A stretch of DNA of 64,000 nucleotides, taken from contig BAAHQB010000031.1 of the NCBI GenBank assembly GCA_054601695.1, positions 1,054,001-1,118,000 of the forward strand. The letters run 5' to 3'. The stretch is from Amorphochlora amoebiformis (Eukaryota > Cercozoa > Chlorarachniophyceae). Shown here in pieces: positions 1 to 57,151 of this stretch. A program made the translations under genes and the position numbers. Within the stretch, counting starts at the first letter, position 1. Each line of letters opens with the position of its first letter. The notes under the pieces were generated by a model. It searched no databases. It saw nothing but the letters and a program-made list of their open reading frames with translations, and was not told where the DNA came from.

Positions 1-344
1 GTCTTGAGTGAGAGGGGATGTGTGTGTTAGCTGTGAGAATAACTGTCAATTAGGCTTTTGCATATGTTTTGGGGTTAGAGTATGCTGGTTTTGGGTTGGA
101 AGCTCTTAGGGTTAGGGTTAGGGTTAGGGTTAGGGTTAGGGTGTACGCTAGGGTGTTAGGATGAGTTAGGATCAGATTATTCAGCATGTCTTAGTCCGAG
201 GACCATTGACTCCTCCACAGTGTGGGGCTTAGGAAGATTTAGGGTTAGATTTAAGGTCAGGGTTAAGGTTGTTGGGGTTTATAGTTTTCGGTACCAGAGG
301 AGTCTGTTCGTCGGAATCGTCTTGCTGCTGGGTATATATGCTTG

Positions 345-442
<98 letters not shown>

Positions 443-670
443 AATATTTGTGTGTGTTTTTGTGGATGTATAATACATTATTAGTATGTTCAAATATGTT
501 TATGAATATGTATATATATATATCTACATATATATATATATGTATATATGTATATATATATACATATATATGTATATATACATTACCCATCTAATACTGG
601 TAACTATACATACAATTTTCATATGTCTCGTGAATGTACGGAAGTATATGTACTCATGCTAATACACACG

Positions 671-713
<43 letters not shown>

Positions 714-930
714 TATGTGTATATATATATATAAATAGACATATATAGAATACATATAAATATATATATATATATATATATGTACGTATATATAACTACA
801 TGAAACGTGTCATGAGGATTGCAACCGTCGAGATGCTCAACATGTCTGCGGCCTAATATCGCAGCATTACACCATATATTATAACTACATTCTGACTTAT
901 TTATAAATATAATATGCATATATACACACG

Positions 931-988
<58 letters not shown>

Positions 989-1045
989 TTCTTTACTACA
1001 ATTCTTGTATCGAACTATTCACACCGTACCATAGAATCAGTATAT

Positions 1046-1087
<42 letters not shown>

Positions 1088-1233
1088 TATGTATGTATAT
1101 ATATATTCTCTGTCTTCTTCGTTCCATTCCTCTCTCTTCTCACTCTCTTCCCCTCCAACGAACCTCTCTCTCTCAGGTTTCCATCTCTCTCTCTATCTCT
1201 CTCTCTCTTCTCGCTCTCTCCCTTTATCTTCTC

Positions 1234-1273
<40 letters not shown>

Positions 1274-1469
1274 CTATCTATCTATCTGTCTGTATCTCTC
1301 AATTTCTTCTCTCTCTCTCTCTGTCTATCTATCTGTCTATATCTCTATTTCTCTCTCTCCCTCTCACCAGCGACAGTATGGACTTGACCACGAGGGGTTA
1401 TCATACGTAGGGCACAATTGCCTGACATATATATATATATATATATTTATATAGAAATATATGTACATA

Positions 1470-1503
<34 letters not shown>

Positions 1504-1505
1504 TT

Positions 1506-1551
<46 letters not shown>

Positions 1552-1746
1552 ACACACACATATATATATATGTATACATATATATATATATATATGAATT
1601 ATTTACACTAATATCTATATATATACATAAAATTGAATATTATACAATACTGATGTAATATTCAGTACACTCACACACACACACACAGACATATATATAT
1701 ATACATACACATATATATATATATATTTAGTTATATATGTGAGTGT

Positions 1747-1779
<33 letters not shown>

Positions 1780-1936
1780 ACAAATGTGATATGTTATATG
1801 TATTTTTATATATGAGGTATATGTATCATATATACACATATATATATATATATGTATATATTATATATATATATATATGTATATAAATATAATATATATA
1901 TATATAAACACAATATATATATGTGTATGTATATAA

Positions 1937-1975
<39 letters not shown>

Positions 1976-2105
1976 ATAATATATATATATATATATATGC
2001 ATATTATACATGTATGTATGTGTGATACATATACCTCGATCGGTAACGTATACGTTTCGATTCCTATCCCCAACTGCTATCTATATACATATGTATGTAT
2101 GTGTG

Positions 2106-2193
<88 letters not shown>

Positions 2194-2407
2194 GAACACC
2201 TATCTATCTATACAAATTATACATATATATATATATATATATGTAGATTGCTTTATATTCATAAACTACCAACTATACGTACATGAATATTATCTAAAAT
2301 GGAAAATTCTGTACGTACATGTAATATACGCATATATATATATATATATATATAATATACATATATATGTAATCTATATGTACACAATATACGTATGTAC
2401 ATATGTT

Positions 2408-2443
<36 letters not shown>

Positions 2444-2549
2444 TGTTATATTTGTGTATCACGTACCCCACAGGGCTCACAGAATCTGGCTGACTCGGCT
2501 GGCTGTGTTATATATATGTGTATATAATATATCTATATATATATATATG

Positions 2550-2594
<45 letters not shown>

Positions 2595-2661
2595 CATATC
2601 CATGGACATGCAGGATATACTGATTCGGTATGGATATTTACATATGTGCATGAGATTACAT

Positions 2662-2701
<40 letters not shown>

Positions 2702-2780
2702 TACCTATGGTATATTTCAATATAATATTGGTTGTGGACGTGCAGAATATACTAACGGGGCGCAACCAGTATTACATATA

Positions 2781-2865
<85 letters not shown>

Positions 2866-3002
2866 AAATACATAAATATATACATGAACATCCATACCCC
2901 GTCAGCATATCCTGCATGTCCACATCCAGCGATAAGCGACAGTCTCAACGTCTTGTTCTCAACAGATTTACTCAGCATCTGATATACGTATGACATAATA
3001 TG

Positions 3003-3055
<53 letters not shown>

Positions 3056-3101
3056 AGACATATATATATATATATAGCCTTGTTTACATATATATTCATA
3101 G

Positions 3102-3136
<35 letters not shown>

Positions 3137-3229
3137 TATATACAGTATACATAGATTTATTGTATTATATGTCTAATATAAATACATATACTTATATATA
3201 TATATATATATATAAATGTATTCGTACAT

Positions 3230-3263
<34 letters not shown>

Positions 3264-3375
3264 TCGTATATATGTACTTTTTTTTTTATCCAGTGAAACC
3301 TTGATTTGATGGTTATACGTGTCGCATACGTACACTCTGTCTTCGTTGTCAGTTGTTATACCAAGACTAATCATT

Positions 3376-3427
<52 letters not shown>

Positions 3428-3489
3428 GTATATATATGTATATATATATGTACATATTATACATATATATATATATATATATATTTATG

Positions 3490-3529
<40 letters not shown>

Positions 3530-3626
3530 TACACAACATGTATTATGATATTCGAAACGCCCGAGAGGATATATTCGTATTCCTTGAATAGGCCCTATAT
3601 ATATTAGGTATATTATTTATATATGT

Positions 3627-3698
<72 letters not shown>

Positions 3699-3741
3699 TA
3701 TACATTCAAACACACACACATACGCATATACACACACACAC

Positions 3742-3776
<35 letters not shown>

Positions 3777-3830
3777 CATTTTATACACATGCATTCATGC
3801 AATATATATATATATATATATAATATATAT

Positions 3831-3876
<46 letters not shown>

Positions 3877-4075
3877 CATACAGATACAAAAAATGTGATG
3901 TATGCATACAATCTTACGGGAATTTGAATTGTTGGGGGTGATGAGTTTGTCCTGGTTCAAGCCCTCTAATACTATCCACGTGTCCTGGTTCAAGCCCTCT
4001 AATGGTATCCACGCAGTACATTGCACGTCCTCCTGCATCGACGCTAGCAGTGTGTACATTAGATATGTATTGCAG

Positions 4076-4141
<66 letters not shown>

Positions 4142-4213
4142 CTATATTGGCCTTAGCGGAATGTATACCAATATATGCATACATATTTGTGTGTGTATGT
4201 ATGTATGTATGTA

Positions 4214-4268
<55 letters not shown>

Positions 4269-4336
4269 ATGAATATATGTATATATATATATATATAACT
4301 TGTGTAATATATGCATATATATGTATAGAACAATAT

Positions 4337-4403
<67 letters not shown>

Positions 4404-4448
4404 ATATATAAATATAACATACTCTTGTAGCGGCCTTGGTGGTATATA

Positions 4449-4495
<47 letters not shown>

Positions 4496-4526
4496 ATATA
4501 TATATATATATACATTATATAGTAAA

Positions 4527-4566
<40 letters not shown>

Positions 4567-4574
4567 AATATATA

Positions 4575-4612
<38 letters not shown>

Positions 4613-5120
4613 GTTTAGGGTACGATTAGAACACTCTAATGTTCCTGGGTTTAAGATGGGGCTGCGTTAGGGTTAGGGGTTTAGATTAGGGTTTTAGGTT
4701 GGGCTCCTCAGAGATTAATCGGGTTAGGCCAGCGTTAGTGGGAACGATGTAGCGTGCATTTATACATGCATTGGGATATTACATGTATCATATGCCGTCC
4801 GCAAACAGGTTATGAGGCCAAGGTACTGAGAGAGAGAGAATTTTCGAGAGGAGAGAGGAGACAGAGACTGGATTACAAAGAACAAAGAGCTACATATCAA
4901 TAAAAAAAACGAGAAAGGGTGGTAGAGGAAGAGAGGGGAAGAGGGAGAGGTGGAAGGTAGAGAAAGAGATGGATATTAGTTACGCTGGATATGAGGGAAA
5001 ATATGGGGTAGAGTTAGGTTCCGGTTGGGTTAGGGTTAGGTTAGGGAACGTACGTGTGGGAATAGTCCATATGGTTAGGGGAATTGGATGGTGTAGATTC
5101 GTCAATCGTGTTGCTGGAAC

Positions 5121-5195
<75 letters not shown>

Positions 5196-5313
5196 AAACT
5201 ATTAACATATCCATATGTATATAACCTTTGGGACTCGCATTCTGAGGTGAGTTCCCCTCTTCGAGCACGTGCCCAGGCTTCTGACAAGCTATTCTGTTTT
5301 GCCTTGTCTTGTG
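1..5313 (-). CDS. NHL-repeat beta-propeller protein, 3' end outside window
   Basis: Exons in reading order: 5226-5313, 3918-4043, 3300-3366, 2898-2978, 2463-2502, 2035-2076, 1368-1421, 800-852, 614-658, 295-327, 1-30 (cut by the edge). Phases agree at every junction. Several exons read as consecutive parts of NHL blades: [14 protein letters not shown], then [53 protein letters not shown] and [17 protein letters not shown]. The pattern IAGxGxAGYxDG / F..P.G / VYVTDxxN is the family signature. NHL propellers usually mediate protein or RNA contacts; no catalytic partner domain is visible here, so the role is unknown. The upstream exon ([13 protein letters not shown]...) is charged and not NHL-like. 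The start is not found; an island at 5589-5664 may hold an earlier exon. The 2463 donor and the 2076 acceptor are the least certain borders. Introns are TA, CT or telomeric repeats. Confidence 0.72.
31..294 (-). other. Intron of the NHL gene rich in telomeric repeat
   Basis: The intron lies between exon 295-327 (donor CTG|GTACCG) and exon 1-30 (acceptor TTCTCACAG). It contains about six perfect TTAGGG units on the plus strand at 105-142, degenerate units at 230-285, and one copy of the conserved CAATGG...GCTAAGACATGCTGAATAAT element at about 156-215. Confidence 0.6.
1127..1366 (+). repeat. Pyrimidine (CT)n tract abutting a 5' splice site
   Basis: A CT-rich simple repeat of about 240 bp with TATC and CTGT interruptions. 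On the gene strand it is GA-rich and starts directly after the exon 1368-1421 donor (CTG|GTGAGAGGGAGAG). Long Ser/Leu ORFs here are low complexity, not genes. Confidence 0.85.
3918..4043 (-). CDS. NHL-gene exon with in-frame 33-bp tandem duplication
   Basis: Acceptor GCTAG, donor CCC|GTAAGATT, phase 2 at both ends. The frame [16 protein letters not shown] resembles an NHL/YWTD blade and runs into the next exon as FKFP|LGITTD. A 33-bp unit is tandemly repeated, so eleven residues recur ([22 protein letters not shown]). A duplication of exactly 33 bp keeps the frame, which supports coding. Confidence 0.65.
4610..5065 (+). repeat. Degenerate telomeric and purine-rich stretch
   Basis: TTAGGG variants (4660-4740, 5020-5045) flank a GA-rich block (4828-4970). 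It lies in the NHL-gene intron between exons 5226-5313 and 3918-4043. CTCAGAGATTA words resemble those at 24668-24680. Confidence 0.7.
5226..5313 (-). CDS. Most 5' exon assigned to the NHL gene
   Basis: Acceptor GCTAG, donor AAAG|GTTATA. All three frames are nearly open; the frame reading [20 protein letters not shown] is chosen because its phase (1 in, 2 out) fits the next exon. The opposite strand carries a good donor-like GAG|GTGAGT near 5244, so a plus-strand exon cannot be excluded. Confidence 0.45.
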
Positions 5314-5332
5314 CTAGCAATCTGATAGTACA

Positions 5333-5374
<42 letters not shown>

Positions 5375-5387
5375 TATATTATATTAT

Positions 5388-5439
<52 letters not shown>

Positions 5440-5478
5440 TCATTATTTAAAAATAAACAATTAATACACACGCACACA

Positions 5479-5537
<59 letters not shown>

Positions 5538-5733
5538 TAAAACATTATTACCTGTGTGAAACAGTAGAGTATTGTAGGTGTAGACATACGATAGTTATAA
5601 GGAAGCTTGTGAAGGAGACCGCATGCAGCCGCCTGAGGAGGCTGCTAGAACGCCTGCAATATATGATATACATTATACATATAATATGTGCATATCTTTA
5701 TACATACTTAGTAGTTAGTATATATGTATGCAA

Positions 5734-5784
<51 letters not shown>

Positions 5785-6890
5785 TTTCTTACGTCCGTCT
5801 GCATACATGTGAATATCCCAAAGCATTCTCAGCAATCATCCGATACCTCACCCTCCCTATCTGCTATTCCAGTCTTAAAATCGAACAAGAATCAAAGAAT
5901 ATGAGTCTCGGAGCAGTTTGAAAGATATCACAGATTATACAATGGAGAAACCGGTTGAATTTCTTGTATTTCAACCCGATCACACGCACGTACATCTAAA
6001 AGAATGTGAATGAAATCCCTACACGTAAACAAACATACACCACCCCACCTAAACCCCATCCCAAGCCCGCAGCATTTTTCCCCATTATCTTTTATCGGTA
6101 ACCTCTCACACAGCCTTCCAACCGCCCGCTCTCCAGCTGAGCAGATCGGGGGTTCTGACACTCACGTCACTCTCAGTGACGACTCTTGTGAAGTGACATG
6201 TCACTCTCAGAGACAATTTCAATCCATTCCCCCCTTACACTATTGAGTCGGAGGCAAAGGAGGCCCCTCAGGAGGGGGAAGCTTTGCAAGCTTGGGTATC
6301 ACGAGGGCTTCCTCAGCCCGGTTGCTTGTGGACGCGCAGCCCAACCAAACACTATTCGTTTCCTCAGCCGACCGATTTCAGGTTTAGCCGGGGCAATTTT
6401 CTTGGTTTCCTTCGAAATAGCGTCCGTGTTTCCTCCCAATGAGCACGCTGCGGGCCACGTTGAGCACCATCAAATCAAAATCTAATCACCAAAAACCAAG
6501 ATAGTAAGGGCTGACACACATAATACGAGGTGCGTCCTTTGGACCGTTCATACAACGAATAAGGTAATGCAAGTTGGCAATAATCCACATGTATAATCAA
6601 CAGTAACGTCTGCCGTGGTGGGGTGTCGGCACGGGTGGGGGTTAAGAGGAAATGGAGTTGTTTACATTCTTTGTATTTCCAGGTTCCGAATGCATTTATT
6701 GCGGATTGGAGGAGAAATGATGTCCGCATCCGTCGGGTTGGCCAGAGGATCTGGGTCGGAATAATGACTGTCCTTTTGGGGGTACCCCTAATTTCAGCTT
6801 AGGGCACCGGGGGAGGGGCGGAAGGGGAGGTACGTGGAGGTTTGCCGCGCTGGGGTTGGTATACTCATACATAATAAATACATACACGCA
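5314..6890. other. Spacer between NHL and helicase genes, mostly unresolved
   Basis: TA repeats run to 5779, apart from a small island at 5589-5664 that could be a minus exon (LLRRLHAVSFTSFLITI, donor ATC|GTATGT). From 5781 to 6890 the DNA is ordinary and non-repetitive. A minus ORF at about 6244-6366 ends with a stop and reads EEALVIPKLAKLPPPEGPPL, so it could be a terminal exon of an unrecognised gene. Another at 5928-6161 has no recognisable motif. TGACGT/TGACAT-type words cluster at 6163-6205. No family was recognised. Confidence 0.35.
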
Positions 6891-6935
6891 CTAATATATC
6901 TATATATATGTTTATATATATGTGTGTATGTGAGA

Positions 6936-6980
<45 letters not shown>

Positions 6981-7044
6981 GTATGTATTAGTACATGCGT
7001 GTATTCTTATGTGTGTATGTATATATTTCATATATATTATATAC

Positions 7045-7099
<55 letters not shown>

Positions 7100-7106
7100 C
7101 ACACAT

Positions 7107-7200
7107 ATGGAGGAAGGTTTGGAGGTTTTGGTTAGAGAAAGGTTTGGAAGTACGCCAGATATTTTATGTATTAGATTGCATCAATACTATTCAATACGTG
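7107..7200 (+). CDS. Possible small plus-strand exon, unrecognised
   Basis: ATG at 7107 opens [20 protein letters not shown] in ordinary sequence between TA tracts. It ends near a GT (ATAC|GTGTGT) or may splice earlier at AAAG|GTTTGG. A possible partner lies at 7963-8019. Phase does not settle which donor is used. Confidence 0.25.
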
Positions 7201-7241
7201 TGTGCGTGTGTGTATGTGTGTATATAACCAAGTTTGTACTT

Positions 7242-7296
<55 letters not shown>

Positions 7297-7504
7297 TATA
7301 CATACATATATATATATATATATGTATGTATTTATAATAAATTTGATATACATATATATATATATATATGTATGCATATGTATATATATAAATACATATA
7401 TATATATATATATACATATATATATACATATGTATATATTTACTATGACAGGATGCATGCATGTATGTATGTATGTATGAAACATACATATATGCAGACA
7501 CCTA

Positions 7505-7602
<98 letters not shown>

Positions 7603-7626
7603 ATATATATATATATATATATGTAC

Positions 7627-7661
<35 letters not shown>

Positions 7662-7768
7662 TTATATGTATATGTATATATTATATATATAATATGTACC
7701 TATAATACATATAAATATGATATATAACTACTCCTGCACATACTACATAATGATAGAACGATGATATC

Positions 7769-7835
<67 letters not shown>

Positions 7836-7962
7836 CATATGTATATATAAAAAACATATGGGTAAAATATATAAATATTATAGATATATATAAATATATA
7901 TGTATATATATATATACGTATATATACATACATATATATATATACATATTGTATAACAGATT

Positions 7963-8019
7963 TCAGGAAGACGAACGGAGAGAATCTAGAGAATTGCAAT
8001 ACTCGCGATCGGCTTATGC
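7963..8019 (+). CDS. Possible plus-strand exon, unrecognised
   Basis: The borders are good: acceptor ACAGATTTCAG and donor GCT|GTATGT. The frame [18 protein letters not shown] is charged; the other frames also read for some length. It lies downstream of the helicase stop on the opposite strand, so it would belong to a separate convergent gene. Confidence 0.25.
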
Positions 8020-8493
8020 TGTATGTTAAAATGACGCAATCATGAGCATGCCAATTTACTAGATTTAGCACTCGCGTGATCATGTAATGAAACTTGTTCT
8101 TATGGCTATTAGATGGTAATATGTTAGAAATTACTTCCAATTTTACATACACACATGTTTATATGCATATCACGGCAATATTATATCTAGTATATCACTG
8201 CATCTACTAGATCTATATCGTATGTCTAGTATATAGCTTTACAATAACAGATTAATAATAACCAGGTAGTTAGTTCAGCATAGACTTTTTCTAGGTATAA
8301 ACTAGATCTAGTAGTATACTACATACCTTAATATTACTGCTAAAACTGTCAGGACTGCAGGATCACATCTAGACATATATGCAAGCAACTTTTTACTACT
8401 TGATGATCATGCGGGCATCTAAAGGACTCGGATAGTACGGATACCTGCGACTACTACTACACTAGGCACTGAACTAGCTGGAGTGCATTTCCG
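8020..8493. other. CTAG-rich 3' flank of the helicase gene
   Basis: This region has almost no simple repeat and no convincing ORF. It is rich in CTAG words, especially 8185-8345. It lies immediately downstream of the helicase stop codon and probably holds the 3' UTR and intergenic sequence. Confidence 0.5.
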
Positions 8494-29246
<20,753 letters not shown>

Positions 29247-29848
29247 GGGTGCTGGAGTGGGGTGATTGCAGTTAATTATCAATAGCAATTAGTCATGCTG
29301 TTAAGTTTTCGCTCAAGAGAAAAAGAATTCAGCAATTCACAATTTACAGCTTTCAGAGATGGATTCTTTGTGTAGTAGACATGAACAACGATCTATCTAT
29401 GTGCAAAATTGTCTGCATCTACTAGTAAGATTAACAAGATTAGGAAGGTGAAGACTTTCGTCGCCACGCAGGCGGCCAGGTTCTAATCCACATTTATCGA
29501 ATTTGTGGATTTCCGTGCTTCATATGTCACCTGGAAAAGGAATCAGAAGTGCAAGCGGTGCGAGCAGAGCCCAGGGGAGCGAGCAACCGGCCGCAAGGGA
29601 GTCGGAAGTCATTTCGGAATCCAGCAGCCGAGGAATACTCGATATGCTGCATAATCAATATTGATATTAAAAATAGATATGCTTGGATAATACTCAGCAA
29701 TACCCCAAAAATCGATACGAGAGTTCGTGTGGGTCAACCATCGCCCACACCTCCTTTCGATTCCCACCTATTTTGCATATCAATTGACGATATCATATCC
29801 TGGAGGAAGTCAATGCTCTTCCTACTGTAAAGTTTTTTCGAGAGTAAA
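29247..29848. promoter_or_regulatory. Divergent intergenic region, SAM-helicase / kinase
   Basis: About 600 bp free of TA and telomeric repeats separates the minus-strand SAM start (29246) from the plus-strand kinase start (29849). It must hold both promoters and 5' UTRs. No confident TATA box or initiator was identified. Confidence 0.5.
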
Positions 29849-31772
29849 ATGGGTAACCAGATCTGTTCGTACTGCTTCGGGCTGGATTATGAGCACTCCG
29901 GGCCACCTACGGAACGAACCCCCCTTATGCACCACCGTCATATCCGTTCACAGCTCCAGACTCCTAGCGCAAATGCAGCATATCGTCCACCCCCTTCATT
30001 CACCGAAAAATACGATATTCGCGGCGTTCTAGGCGCTGGGGCCACAGGCTTGTGCCACGTTTGCATCGACATCCACACCATGAAGGCTTACGCGTGTAAG
30101 ATCGTACGTAAGCGACGACTATTGGCGGAGAGGAAGCATAAGGTGATTACAAGTGTTCTTATTGAGATTATACTCTTGTAATCTGATTTCACTTTTACAT
30201 TGTAGATATTGAAGCAGCTTCGAGTCGAGGTGCGGGGTTTTCTTCCGGAAGTGTTGGCGAACTATCTCACCGATATCATGCCTGTTTTTTCAGGTCGACG
30301 TCTTGAAACGGTTGAAACACCCCCACATTGTGCATTTTCAGGTTCGTATCTGACATTATATACCGCAAAATATCCACAAGAATAAAAAGGGCGGCCAACT
30401 AACACTGCAACTTCCCCAGGATTTTTTCGAGGATAGAAATCACCTGTTTATCATCATGGAGCTCGTAAGCGGTGGGGAGCTCTTCGCTCAGGTTGTTCGT
30501 GCCGGGTCGTTCTCCGAGAAGCAGGCAGCAGGAATCGTTAGAGATGTTGCATCCGGGTAAGACTAGATCACCTTTAGCTGTCAGATTCGTTTCGTTGGTT
30601 AAGTTATACACCCATAGGCTCGCCTACTGTCACTCTATGGGCGTCATCCACCGGGACCTGAAACCTGAAAATCTTCTCGTACCCGGTAGCATCCCAGATG
30701 TGTTCTCTTACTTTGAGCTTGATATCTTGTGTCCCAGGACCTGGATTGTGCCCAGTAAAGATCTGTGATTTCGGACTAGCGTTCCAATATGGGCATAAGA
30801 AAGCACCAAAGACTTTTGTGGGATCTCCAAGGTAACTCGCTTCCTTACACGTGTACTCGCGGTTGACTTTGCTGTTGTGCTGTTGTTTAGGTACATGGCC
30901 CCCGAGCAAATGCTCCGCAAGCCGTACACAGAGAAAGTGGATACCTGGGCTCTGGGGGTTATCCTATTCATCCTTCTTTCAGGCAAGTGTCTCCTTTTCA
31001 TCATTGTGTTACTGCTTAAAAACGGAATGTATAGGATGTCTTCCTTTCGAGCCTGCGGTGCTCCAGCAGAACGCAGAGGGCAAGCTGCCCGTGAGAGAAC
31101 TAGCGCTGCGCTTTGAGAAAAAGAGGTAATCACCAATATATTTTCCCCTCAAACAACGCTGAGTTAGAATGATATGTTTTCTAGGTGGGGGCACGTCTCC
31201 CGACTAGCGAAGGCGCTAATTTTCAACTGCCTCAATCTCGATCCCGATATCCGCTTTTCTGCATCCCAAGTGCTCACACATCCATGGATAAACGGAAAGG
31301 CTCCTGAGACCCTCATACAAAATTCCAGCCACCTGCGGAGGTTCGTTGTTAACGATTTTATTTCATGATTACAAGAGGCTGACTAATGCTCCTCATGATC
31401 AGATATCTTCTCGACAAGAGGTCAAATGGTTCCTTCTTCCTGGAGCCGAACACGCTGGGAGGAAAGGATATCCGCTGCAAGTTAGCAGCTGTCCACCGCA
31501 CCAAACGCTCGCAGCCCGTTTCCTTGGGGCGCGGATATCGAACTCCAGATGGCTCCCCTAGCTCCTCTCCCGAGACCTCAATCTCAAGATCCACTGGAAG
31601 CAGAAGAAGCCCCTCCCTCCTGGCCGGGATGAACAGGTTCAAGAAGCGGACCAACAACAGTAGTGACCTCGAAGGTTTCTCTTTATCACCTCGGGAGAGC
31701 AAGAGGGTGGATAGCTGGGCTTCATGGGGGGCAAAACCCGGTAGCAGTGGGGCAGGTGAATATTACATTTAG
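29849..31772 (+). CDS. Ser/Thr protein kinase, CAMK-like, probably acylated
   Basis: Exons: 29849-30142, 30206-30229, 30294-30341, 30420-30556, 30618-30685, 30738-30831, 30891-30982, 31035-31125, 31185-31340, 31403-31772; all phases agree. The protein starts MGNQICSYC, with a Gly2 myristoylation context and nearby Cys that could be palmitoylated. The kinase core is intact: Gly loop GAGATG, lysine in YACKIV, HRDLKPEN, CDFGLA, YMAPEQ and WALGV. The core ends near VLTHPWI, then a Ser/Arg-rich tail of about 130 residues. No EF-hands are visible, so it is not a typical CDPK. It phosphorylates Ser/Thr; the substrate is unknown. Intron 7 is GC-AG (G|GCAAGT). Exon 6 may instead start at 30756. The final GCAG|GTGAAT could be a donor to an exon near 32255, giving a different tail. 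Introns are short (52-76 nt for most). Confidence 0.9.
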
Positions 31773-31789
31773 GGGTGCATTATTACTAT

Positions 31790-31802
31790 CATTATATATA
31801 TG

Positions 31803-31894
<92 letters not shown>

Positions 31895-31913
31895 TATAAA
31901 TATATATATATTT

Positions 31914-31947
<34 letters not shown>

Positions 31948-32180
31948 GATATATAGAACATATGCATAATGTGAATTCATAGATATATGTGCAATATTAT
32001 ACAATATATATTATATATATTATATATATATATATTCACGTATATACATGTTAACATTAAAAATGTAATATATATATTTCTATATATATATATATATATG
32101 ATGTATAATTCATAGTTATAGCTATATTTTTTCACATGCGTCTGTATGTGTATACGTGCACTTGTATCATATTTACTATG
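31790..32180. other. TA-repeat stretch 3' of the kinase, no gene seen
   Basis: (TA)n tracts dominate, with short unique patches near 32040-32180. Nothing coding is supported apart from a possible acceptor at 32250-32254 for an alternative kinase tail. Confidence 0.5.
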
Positions 32181-32393
32181 CAATATATATCATACACGGG
32201 GACATGCCTACACATATTGAATGCACATTAATTTTCAAACCCATGTTTTTTAGCAGGAAGGCCAAAGAAAGAAATAAAGGAGTACAAAACAAGTTCTCTG
32301 TAGGTATGAAGTGCGAAGGACGTGGAGATTCTTTCATCTCAAGCTCGAAAATCCGTAAACAGCACTATCGTACATACGTTTTGTCTGATGAGG

Positions 32394-32539
32394 TCAGACC
32401 CACATAGCCGATAGGGCAAGCTTGAGGTCTTCCATCTTATCCACAGTCCTGGTTTCATATACGCTAGTCTCCAGGCGGCACAAGTTCCTGGCGTGATTTG
32501 TAATGTCGCCTTGAATTGGAATTATCAACTTGATGCATA
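32394..32539 (-). CDS. Possible terminal exon, unrecognised
   Basis: A minus frame reads VCIKLIIPIQGDITNHARNL ... MEDLKLALSAMWV and stops (TGA) at 32394. The borders are weak (AAAAAG acceptor). It lies between the kinase and the next gene, and that gene already has a stop at 33020, so this would be a separate or vestigial gene. The plus frame is also open here. Confidence 0.3.
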
Positions 32540-33019
32540 CTTTTTCATCGGACGATAATTTTCACATTAGCACGAGCATAACAGAAACGAGCTAGAGAAT
32601 CATTAACCCATGCTAGCCGTAGTAACTGTCTAGCTGGGCCTACTACCTACTAGACCTAGACTACAACTACTAGAACTAGTGACTACCTACCAGAAACCAG
32701 TAATCACACCCTGATACCGCTAGTACCGCTAGTCTAGTAGTACCAGTCCATACTATTCGTTAATTCTATTCAGTATGTGCCACAGTGCCACGGGAAAAGT
32801 TTCATATACCGACTAGACCGACGATCACACGATCTATAGTAGAGCTAGAGTATGGCATGTAATTATAAATCGTTCTCTAGATCCTAGAGATCTACCCGGT
32901 GATCAATTTCTAGATTTAGTACAAATACAGATTACTACAGATACTAGACTTCAGTGAGTATTGCACATATGCGCACTTGATAAAAGTTAATTTCTTATTA
33001 AAGCTAGTAAAGACAGAGG
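32540..33019. other. CTAG-rich intergenic region between convergent genes
   Basis: Ordinary sequence with more than a dozen CTAG words in about 400 bp and no convincing ORF. It follows the stop of the minus gene at 33020 and resembles the CTAG-rich stretch downstream of the helicase. Confidence 0.55.
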
Positions 33020-52372
<19,353 letters not shown>

Positions 52373-52385
52373 TTCAAAACCTCAC

Positions 52386-52690
52386 GAGTAGGGTTAGGGT
52401 TAGGGTGGTTAAAGTTAGGGTTAGGGTTATAGGGTTAGGGTTAGGGTTAGGGTTAGGGTTAGGGTTAGGGTTAGTGTTAGGATTAGGGTTAGGATTATTG
52501 TTAGGGTTAGGGTCAGGGTTAGGATTAGGGTTAGGGTTAGGGTTAAGGCTAGATTAATGTTAACGTTACTTTTGGCGGGTTAATGTTGGGGATAGGTTAG
52601 CGTTCGGGTTAGGGGTTAGGGTTAGGGTTAGGGTTAGGGTTAGGGTTAGGGCAAGGATTAGCGTTAGGGTTGGGGTTAAGGTTAAGGTTA
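52386..52690 (+). repeat. Interstitial telomeric array upstream of the 564-aa gene
   Basis: TTAGGG units with several perfect runs (52432-52475, 52610-52650). The array lies just 5' of the ATG at 52372 and 3' of the neighbouring gene's stop at 52939, so it occupies the promoter and 5' UTR region. Confidence 0.9.
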
Positions 52691-52694
52691 TCTC

Positions 52695-52935
52695 ACTAAA
52701 TCTCTCTTTGTTTCCAATTCCCTCCTTTCTTTCTCTAGGCATCACTCTCCCTATTTTCCCACCTTTTTTTTTTTCTCACTCTCTCTCGCCTCTCTCTCTC
52801 ATCTCTCTCTCTCTCTCTTCTCTCTCTCCCTCTCCCATCTCTCTCTCTCTCATCTCTCTCTCTCTCCTCTCTCTCCCTCTCCCGTCTCTCTCTTTTTCTC
52901 TCTCGCTCTCGCTCTCTCTCTCTCCCTCTCTTTGT
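52695..52935 (+). repeat. Pyrimidine-rich (CT)n tract
   Basis: TCTCTC-rich sequence, purine-rich on the gene strand, directly after the stop codon at 52939. Confidence 0.8.
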
Positions 52936-52938
52936 GTC

Positions 52939-56832
<3,894 letters not shown>

Positions 56833-56872
56833 ATAACGTACTTCTATTTTTTTTTTAGGGTAATATTCATTT

Positions 56873-56995
56873 TTGTATATTTATATTCACACACACACAC
56901 ACAGACATATACATATATACATATATATATATATACATACACATACATATATACACACATCTATATGCATATTTATACGCATGTATGTGAACTTA

Positions 56996-57033
<38 letters not shown>

Positions 57034-57061
57034 TGTATATTTATATTCACACACAGACACA

Positions 57062-57105
<44 letters not shown>

Positions 57106-57151
57106 TAAATACACATCTATATGCATATTTATACGCATGTATGTAAACTTA

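Noticed and set aside
2590-2770. A plus-strand NHL gene ([18 protein letters not shown])
   Set aside because: Only the fragment around one exon end is present, twice, with no supporting exons; inverted partial copies of the minus-strand exon explain it.
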